In this document: piece by piece, positions 58,909-64,000 of the stretch
Layout of the letters: every line of letters starts with the position of its first letter
How positions within the stretch are numbered: the stretch's first letter is position 1
Source of the DNA: Patescibacteria group bacterium
GTDB lineage: Bacteria; Patescibacteriota; Patescibacteriia; 2-12-FULL-60-25
DNA: 64,000 bases
Reading direction: 5' to 3'
Assembly: GCA_023229665.1 (NCBI GenBank)
Contig: JALNYW010000001.1
Coordinates: forward strand, 620,001-684,000
Made by a program: the position numbers and the translations under genes
The notes under the pieces: model-generated
Databases searched by the model: none
What the model was told of the DNA's origin: nothing
The model's input: only the letters and a program-made list of their open reading frames with translations

Positions 58909-60313
58909 ATTCCGTCTTTCGCTTCTTCAAAACGGCCCACGGAGTCTTCAACAAAATATAGAGATCGAGTTGCGGCGACCAATTTTCGATATACCAGGCA
59001 TCGAGCCGTACTTCATCTTCAAAATCCAAATCCGAACGGCCGCTCACCTGCGCCATTCCCGTAATGCCCGGCTTGATGGCCAGCACGCGGCGATGGTGCG
59101 GCTTATATTTGTTCACTTCCTCCGGCAAATGCGGACGCGGCCCCACCAAACTCATCTTGCCCATCAGCACGGAAAACAATTCCGGCAATTCGTCAATGGA
59201 CCAGCGGCGGATGAATTTTCCCATGCGTGTAATGCGCGGATCGTCCTTGATCTTAATAAGCGGCCCCTGACGCACATCCAGATGCTTCAACTGCTTATAC
59301 CGCATCATATGCGTATGCGGATGCATCGAACGGAACTTGAAATAACGGAACGGAATGCCGCGCTCCCCCACGCGCTTGGGCGGCGTATCGTCATCCAATT
59401 TGTAAAAGATGGGACCGCGCGAATCGATCTTGATCAGGATGGCCGTCACGATGAGGAGCGGCGACAAAAGGAGAAGCAGCAGGCTGGAAACGGCGATATC
59501 GAACAGGCGCTTGAAGATGCGTCCCCAGCCATCCAACGGCGTGCGCTTCACTTGGAGCACCGGGATGCCGCCCGTCGTATCCATTTCGACGCGCGTGAAA
59601 GTCGCGGAAAACAAGTCCGCCAGATAACGGAACTCCAGATGGTTTTCTTCGGCAAATGCGATGAGATCGAGCGCGGTCTCCCGGTCCAATTCCGGATCGG
59701 CGAGTAAAATCACGTCGAGCTTCCCTTTACGGCAAAGCGAAACCATTTCTTTGCGCGCGGCTTCATTCCACGTCTTCAGGTGCTTCTCGATGGTGATGCC
59801 AATCCAGGGCGCATCACGATACAAACGTTCCAAGTCATCCGACGTTTCGGAATGGCCGACAATCGCCATGCGCTGGTGGCCGATATGCGCGCGCAACAAC
59901 TGCTTTCGCACGAGGTGCAAAAACAAACGACAAAAACTCACGTACAAAATCGCGAGACCCCACACGGCCAGGATTAAAAAACGGGAGGTCTGCCACTCCA
60001 GCCGGAAGAACACGGTCGCGATCACGAGCATCGCTCCGGCCGTACAAGCGAGCACGACGCGTCCCAGCGTATTCCAGGCGCGGCGGCGGTACATTGAATA
60101 CAAACCGGCGAGCGCGAAGAGCACCATCCAGACCAAGGCGAAGAATACCGAGGCCGCGAGCCAGCGATCGAATGAAATCTCGGTGAGGATCGGTCGGATC
60201 TCGGTGAAGAAACGCGAGTAACGAAGCGCGTACGCGGTCACGGCCGCTGCGACCAACGCCAAAAAATCGAGCGGAAGGAGGAGAAAAGCAAAGGTCAGGT
60301 CGAGCCTGCGCAT
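58907..60313 (-). CDS. Undecaprenyl-phosphate sugar phosphotransferase (WbaP/WcaJ-like)
   Basis: The 468-aa protein has four or five N-terminal membrane helices (about 8-135) and a CoA-binding-like middle domain. The catalytic bacterial sugar-transferase domain (about 270-468) has KRLFDIAVSSLLLLLLSP, FKFRSMHP and GPRPHLPEE. It starts envelope polysaccharide or glycan assembly by loading a sugar-phosphate on the lipid carrier. TATACT is 9 nt before the ATG. It is divergent from the glycosyltransferase pair. Confidence 0.93.
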   Translation of the reverse strand: MRRLDLTFAFLLLPLDFLALVAAAVTAYALRYSRFFTEIRPILTEISFDRWLAASVFFALVWMVLFALAGLYSMYRRRAWNTLGRVVLACTAGAMLVIATVFFRLEWQTSRFLILAVWGLAILYVSFCRLFLHLVRKQLLRAHIGHQRMAIVGHSETSDDLERLYRDAPWIGITIEKHLKTWNEAARKEMVSLCRKGKLDVILLADPELDRETALDLIAFAEENHLEFRYLADLFSATFTRVEMDTTGGIPVLQVKRTPLDGWGRIFKRLFDIAVSSLLLLLLSPLLIVTAILIKIDSRGPIFYKLDDDTPPKRVGERGIPFRYFKFRSMHPHTHMMRYKQLKHLDVRQGPLIKIKDDPRITRMGKFIRRWSIDELPELFSVLMGKMSLVGPRPHLPEEVNKYKPHHRRVLAIKPGITGMAQVSGRSDLDFEDEVRLDAWYIENWSPQLDLYILLKTPWAVLKKRKTE

Positions 60314-60390
60314 ACGCGGACAAGTATATCACTCTCCGACCCTTGACGGGTGGATGCGACAACGGCGTGCACGCTCGCTAGATTGGGTGC

Positions 60391-61539
60391 ATGCCAACGG
60401 CTGTGGAACCGATCCGCGTCGAGGCGCGACATTCGCCGCGCCGTATCGCGCTCGTCCACGACTATCTCGTGCAAGACGGCGGAAGCGAGCGCGTACTCCT
60501 CGCGCTGCACGAACTCTATCCGCGCGCGCCCATCTACACGTTGTTCCATAATCCGGAACGGACCCATGCCGGCTTCAAGCATGCCGATATCCGGGCCTCG
60601 CATCTGAACAAACTCCCGTTCGCCCGCAAGCGCTATCAGTGGTATTTGCCGTTCATGGCTTCAGCGATCGAATCCTTCGACCTGACCGGCTTTGACTTGG
60701 TCGTTTCTTCCTCCTCCACGTTTGCCAAAGGCGTCATTGCCGCGCCCGAAGCCCTGCACGTCTGTTATTGCCACACGCCGACGCGCTTTCTCTGGCAGGA
60801 ACGCAATGACTACGTGAACGAACTCCCCCAGCCCAAACTCGTTAAACGCATCCTCCCGGCATTTTTGCACCAGCTCCGCCAATGGGATGCGATCGCGGCG
60901 CGCCGGCCCGACCTCCTCATCACCAATAGCCGCACCTCGCAGCAGCGCATCCGCCGCTATTACCAACGCGATGCGGAAATCATCGCGCCTCCCGTGGACG
61001 TCGAGCGTATCCCCTTCACCACCAAGCCCGGGACCTATTGGCTCACCGGCGGCCGTCTCGTCGCGTACAAGCGTTTTGATCTGGCCGTGCGCGCATTCGC
61101 CAAGCTGAATGTCCCGCTCAAGATTTTCGGCGAAGGCCCGGAAATGGAAAAGCTGAAAAAAATGGCCGGTCCCAAAACCGAATTCCTTGGCCACATTACG
61201 GACGAAGCCAAAATCCAACTCTTCCGTGACGCCATCGCGTTTTTGCATCCGCAAATCGAAGACTTTGGCATTACCGCCGTCGAGGCCATGGCGGCCGGAC
61301 GCCCCATTATCGCCTTTGGCCAGGGCGGCGCGGCGGAAACGGTTTTGAATGGCGTCACCGGCACGTTTTTTGAAGTGCAGTGCTGGGAAGACGTCGGTAA
61401 TGCGGTCTTGCGTTTTGATCCGGCGCGCTTTGATCCGCGCAAAATCCGCCAGCATGCCGAGACCTTTGGCAAGCCACGCTTCCTGCAGCAAATAAAAGAA
61501 CGTCTCGACCGTGCCTGGACCGAACATCAGCGCGTATGA
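60391..61539 (+). CDS. GT4-type glycosyltransferase (WbaZ-like)
   Basis: The 382-aa GT-B enzyme starts IALVHDYLVQDGGSERVLLALHELYP. It continues with SSSSTFAKGV, CYCHTPTRFLW, and a donor site IAFLHPQIEDFGITAVEAMAAGRPIIAFG (EX7E). Related enzymes build O-antigen-like or S-layer glycans. TAGATT lies exactly 6 nt before the ATG with GCGACA 17 bp further up. The stop overlaps the next start (ATGA). Confidence 0.92.
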   Translation: MPTAVEPIRVEARHSPRRIALVHDYLVQDGGSERVLLALHELYPRAPIYTLFHNPERTHAGFKHADIRASHLNKLPFARKRYQWYLPFMASAIESFDLTGFDLVVSSSSTFAKGVIAAPEALHVCYCHTPTRFLWQERNDYVNELPQPKLVKRILPAFLHQLRQWDAIAARRPDLLITNSRTSQQRIRRYYQRDAEIIAPPVDVERIPFTTKPGTYWLTGGRLVAYKRFDLAVRAFAKLNVPLKIFGEGPEMEKLKKMAGPKTEFLGHITDEAKIQLFRDAIAFLHPQIEDFGITAVEAMAAGRPIIAFGQGGAAETVLNGVTGTFFEVQCWEDVGNAVLRFDPARFDPRKIRQHAETFGKPRFLQQIKERLDRAWTEHQRV

Positions 61540-62528
61540 AGGTGTTGATGGATGGCCGGCCGCTCCTGCGTCCCTGGATGGGCGGCGTTCCGCGCCTCAC
61601 CTCATTACTCGTCCCGGCGATCCAGCAAGCTTTGACTCCGGATGAACTGGTCACCGTCGTGACCGGACTTGGTACTCAAAGGCCCATCCCCAATAAAATC
61701 GTCGCTTTTCTCACATGGACTGGCCTCTTCTCTTTTGATCGTTTGTTCCATGAACAAAAAGCGGATGCATTATTTTTGCCGAACTTGGAATTCGTCGGTC
61801 GGCCCCAGCTCCCCTACGCCCTGCTCGTACACGACTTATCTTTTTTGATTGAGCCGCGCTGGTTTGGATGGAAATCGCGTCTCTGGCACCTGCTCGTGAA
61901 GCCGCGCCAACTCATCCAAAACGCCGCGCATCTCTTCACCGTTTCCAACACTTCAAAACAAGACTTGATGCGTCTCTTGGATATTCCCGCCGAACGCATC
62001 ACGGTCATTCCGCTCGGCTTGGATGAAACTCCTCCCTCGAATGACACGAGCTACGTGTTACGTGATACGAGATACATTCTCTGTCTTGGCGCGGCCAATC
62101 ATCGGAAGAATACGGAGTGCGTGATCGCGGCGCACGCGGAACTGATCACGCAAGAAAAATATAAGGACGTGAAGCTGGTTATCACGGGCACGCCCGAGTA
62201 TCCACGTCCGAGTTACGAAGAACTGTTCGCCCTCATGCGTGACGCCGCCGTCTTTTGTTATCCATCCTGGTACGAAGGGTTTGGCATGCCGCTCCACGAG
62301 GCCGCGCGCTTTGGCACGCCCTGCATCGCCTCAACCGCGAGCTCGCTTCCCGAAATCGCTCCGCAGGGAACGCGCTTCGCCTCGCCTGCCAAACCACAGC
62401 ATTGGCTTGAGGCCATCTGTCAGGCCTTGGACAACCGTGAAACACACCAAACCCAGACCATGCTCTGCGACTGGAACCCGGCTGGCTCGCTTATCGCCCA
62501 AAGGCTCAAAGATATCGCTAAAACCTGA
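61536..62528 (+). CDS. GT4-type glycosyltransferase
   Basis: The 330-aa protein has a GT-B fold starting MKVLMDGRPLLRPWMGGVPRLTS. It continues with LLVHDLSFLIEP, FTVSNTSKQDLMRLL, and donor site CYPSWYEGFGMPLHEAARFGTPCIAS. It is translationally coupled to the upstream glycosyltransferase by a 4-nt overlap. With the sugar transferase opposite they form an envelope-glycan locus. Confidence 0.92.
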   Translation: MKVLMDGRPLLRPWMGGVPRLTSLLVPAIQQALTPDELVTVVTGLGTQRPIPNKIVAFLTWTGLFSFDRLFHEQKADALFLPNLEFVGRPQLPYALLVHDLSFLIEPRWFGWKSRLWHLLVKPRQLIQNAAHLFTVSNTSKQDLMRLLDIPAERITVIPLGLDETPPSNDTSYVLRDTRYILCLGAANHRKNTECVIAAHAELITQEKYKDVKLVITGTPEYPRPSYEELFALMRDAAVFCYPSWYEGFGMPLHEAARFGTPCIASTASSLPEIAPQGTRFASPAKPQHWLEAICQALDNRETHQTQTMLCDWNPAGSLIAQRLKDIAKT

Positions 62529-62541
62529 TATTTTGCTAAGA

Positions 62542-62563
62542 TAAGCCACCAATTTTTGGCTAA
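62542..62563. repeat. Imperfect inverted repeat upstream of the 62765 gene
   Basis: TAAGCCA (62542-62548) and TGGCTAA (62557-62563) form an imperfect inverted repeat (6 of 7) with an 8-nt gap; another AAGCCAAAA lies in the promoter spacer. It is a possible operator, unproven. Confidence 0.35.
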
Positions 62564-62582
62564 TCCAGACGGTTTTAGTTAA

Positions 62583-62611
62583 TTGACAAAAAGCCAAAAT
62601 TATGCTATGAT
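62583..62611 (+). promoter_or_regulatory. Strong promoter of the 62765 gene
   Basis: TTGACA (62583-62588), 17 bp, TATGAT (62606-62611). A leader of about 147 nt follows. The box and spacer resemble the promoter at 53431. Confidence 0.75.
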
Positions 62612-62764
62612 TATACGTTCTTTCAAATGGATGTTTCCCGACTTTTGCGCCTCTTTGGGGCCTGGAAGCCGGGAAGCGTCCACATGTGGCGCTCCAGAAA
62701 CCTGATCATACGAAGGGGTGGAATATCCCCCGAGGTGCTCAGGATGGATCACGAGGAGACGACC

Positions 62765-63355
62765 ATGACCGAGAAGACGAACCAGTCCAAGACCGCCAAG
62801 CGCATCCACGCGAAGGAGATCGCCGAGAGCAAGAAGCGTGCGCACCGCACGCGCGGGCTCGAGGCCCCCAAGCACGGGGGCGGCCAGCGCGAGCTCGCGC
62901 AGCGCACCTTCTACGGCGAGGAGCGGTTCGCCGGCATGCTCACCCTCGCCGAGGGGGTGCGCCGCCAGATCAAGCACGTGCCGGCGGAGGGCGAGAAGCC
63001 CGCCTACGACCACGTGAAGCACATGAACGTGGACATCCACCTCCGCGACGGCGTGAAGCCGGACGAGAAGGGCGAGATCCACGGGATGATCGAGGTGAAG
63101 GTCCGGGAGATCAAGCCGCGTCGCGAGAGCGACGGGGACAAGATCAACTACTACCTCTACATCAACGTCTTCCCGCTCCGCGACGGGGCGAAGGCCAAGA
63201 AGATCGTGACCCTCACGCGGTTCTGCCGCGACGAGAGCGCGTTCGACACGGTCTACGTCCCGCACGCCGGCCAGAAGGTCGAGCAGGCCAGCATCTGCGT
63301 CGGCCCGCTGCCCGAGGCTCCCACTGCGGGCGCCACGGCCAGCCCCGCCGTCTGA
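62765..63355 (+). CDS. Unknown basic soluble protein, SD-type GC-rich gene
   Basis: The 196-aa protein has a very basic, Lys/Arg/His-rich N-terminus (1-45), a middle domain of alternating strands (MNVDIHLRDG, HGMIEVKVREI, INYYLYINVFPLRDG) and an Ala/Pro tail. I do not recognise it; nucleic-acid binding is possible from charge. GAGGAGA before the ATG at 62765 is a clear SD. Codons are almost all GC-ending (AAG, GAG, GAC, CGC), unlike the glycosyltransferase upstream. It is a stand-alone unit with its own strong promoter and double hairpin end. Confidence 0.75.
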   Translation: MTEKTNQSKTAKRIHAKEIAESKKRAHRTRGLEAPKHGGGQRELAQRTFYGEERFAGMLTLAEGVRRQIKHVPAEGEKPAYDHVKHMNVDIHLRDGVKPDEKGEIHGMIEVKVREIKPRRESDGDKINYYLYINVFPLRDGAKAKKIVTLTRFCRDESAFDTVYVPHAGQKVEQASICVGPLPEAPTAGATASPAV

Positions 63356-63365
63356 CCACACCGCA

Positions 63366-63442
63366 GGCACGACCGGTTACGTCGTGCCAGACGCCTCCAC
63401 CCGCCCGGGTTCACTCCTGGGAGCTCGGGTGGGGCGTTTTTC
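63366..63442 (+). terminator. Double hairpin terminator region
   Basis: The first hairpin is GGCACGAC / GTCGTGCC (63366-63388). The second is CGCCTCCACCCG / CGGGTGGGGCG with T5 (63392-63442). Confidence 0.8.
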
Positions 63443-63488
63443 GTTTTATTAGGAAAAACGTACTACAATGCCCGCATCCACTTTGCGT

Positions 63489-64000
63489 ATGAACGATTTC
63501 AATAACAGCTGGCTCGGTTATGACCTCCCTTACGAGGAGGTGGAGGCGCAGCCGAGCGTCCAAGCCATCCGCAATATGGGCGTGGAAAAACGGGTGAAAC
63601 AACCCGAACACCATGTCACGGTAAAATATTTTGCGAACGTAAACTTGGATGAACTGGCGCAAGAACTCGCCTCTGTCGCCCAAGGATACGAAGGCGACAT
63701 TTCCCAAACCGAATTCCTGTTCGACGGTTTTGGCCAGATCAAGCGTCCCGAAGGACGCTATATTTATTTCAGTCCGAACATGGAGAGCGCGCTCGAAGCG
63801 CACTATTTGAAATCGCGTCTGAACCCGGAGGGGAGCGAGTTGCACTTAAGCATTGGCGGACCTGATCCGTTTGGCGGAGCCAAGCCAATGCAGCACGAAT
63901 TAAAGGACGCCTTCCGCGCCAAAGGCCGCCTTGTTTTTGTCGGGAATGACGGCAAGCAATTCCGCAAATTCGCCTGGGATAAAAGCGCGGGGAATTTTGT
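63489..64000 (+). CDS. 2H phosphoesterase-like protein, cut by right edge
   Basis: At least 170 residues are visible and the frame is open to the edge. Two H-x-[ST]-h motifs, HVTVKYF (about residue 47) and HLSIGG (about 121), match the 2H superfamily (2'-5' RNA ligase, CPDase). A TACAAT box at 63464-63469 gives a leader of about 13 nt. The ATG at 63489 is preferred; ATG 63468 overlaps the -10. The function is probably RNA end or cyclic phosphate processing. Confidence 0.65.
   Translation, partial: MNDFNNSWLGYDLPYEEVEAQPSVQAIRNMGVEKRVKQPEHHVTVKYFANVNLDELAQELASVAQGYEGDISQTEFLFDGFGQIKRPEGRYIYFSPNMESALEAHYLKSRLNPEGSELHLSIGGPDPFGGAKPMQHELKDAFRAKGRLVFVGNDGKQFRKFAWDKSAGNF

Noticed and set aside
62056..62085. 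Near-repeat of the palindrome (ACGTGATACGAGATAC)
   Set aside because: It lies within a glycosyltransferase coding sequence and is not palindromic.

Overview
The window (64 kb, GC-rich, no internal gene-free stretch above 300 bases) looks like chromosome from a Candidate Phyla Radiation / Patescibacteria bacterium, probably of the Parcubacteria type (Uhrbacteria- or Magasanikbacteria-like; this finer placement is only an impression). The reasons are the very tight packing with stop/start overlaps and convergent gene tails, the small lineage-typical proteins (YtxH-like, DUF1232, LTD-domain surface proteins, C39-like and CAP proteins), an almost complete absence of biosynthetic genes, and UGA used as stop throughout. 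Five tRNA genes (Gly-GCC, Ile-GAT, Leu-TAA, His-GTG, Arg-TCT) all encode CCA.

Layout. 1-9.4 kb: gatB, an RRM protein, a one-domain class III cyclase, a tiny Lys-rich basic protein, endonuclease Q, ribosomal protein S1 and ftsH. 9.4-17 kb: an N-formylglutamate amidohydrolase-like protein, a membrane protein, a PilB-type ATPase, lexA with a visible operator, a secreted trypsin-like protease and a large LTD-domain protein. 17-27 kb: ferritin-like protein, AlkD-like glycosylase, methyltransferase, phosphatase, two paralogous lipoproteins, a ferredoxin-reductase-like flavoprotein, pyrophosphatase, SNF2 helicase, NUDIX and mutY. 27-38.5 kb: the rsmI-metG-cvpA-tatD operon, a divergent sigma-like protein, clpB under a CIRCE-like operator, rsmE, a PfkB kinase and a PHP-less PolX. 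38.6-47 kb: a Cys-rich Stig1-like lipoprotein, DUF2200 and YdeI proteins, RimK, DedA, ruvB, small membrane proteins, and a P-type ATPase homologue whose catalytic motifs are broken. 47-54 kb: a secreted/surface cluster (CAP, DM13, cupredoxin, phosphodiester glycosidase, lysozyme-like, and three proteins sharing one unrecognised domain). 54-64 kb: glycosyltransferases, slipin, Xer recombinase, an undecaprenyl-phosphate sugar transferase and a 2H phosphoesterase-like protein.

Two styles of gene start can be seen. Most ordinary genes lack a Shine-Dalgarno (SD) sequence, and at least eleven have a TANNNT box exactly 6 nt before the ATG, as expected for leaderless mRNAs. Against this background about eight single-gene units (starts 3325, 18901, 26995, 31999, 38601, 57836, 58472, 62765) are mostly GC-rich in a different codon style, mostly carry an obvious SD and a TTGACA-like box, and usually end in a short terminator that overlaps the stop codon. 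They look like a second, possibly transferred, class of genes; one of them encodes a sigma-70-region-2 protein.

Regulatory sites readable from sequence are: a TTAGCAGTC-N9-GACTGCTAA element inside the clpB promoter; GTTC direct repeats inside the lexA promoter; a terminator-like hairpin just ahead of the rpsA start; a closed-stem leader on the cold-shock gene; and a 14-bp palindrome between the pseudo-P-type ATPase and DUF1232 genes.
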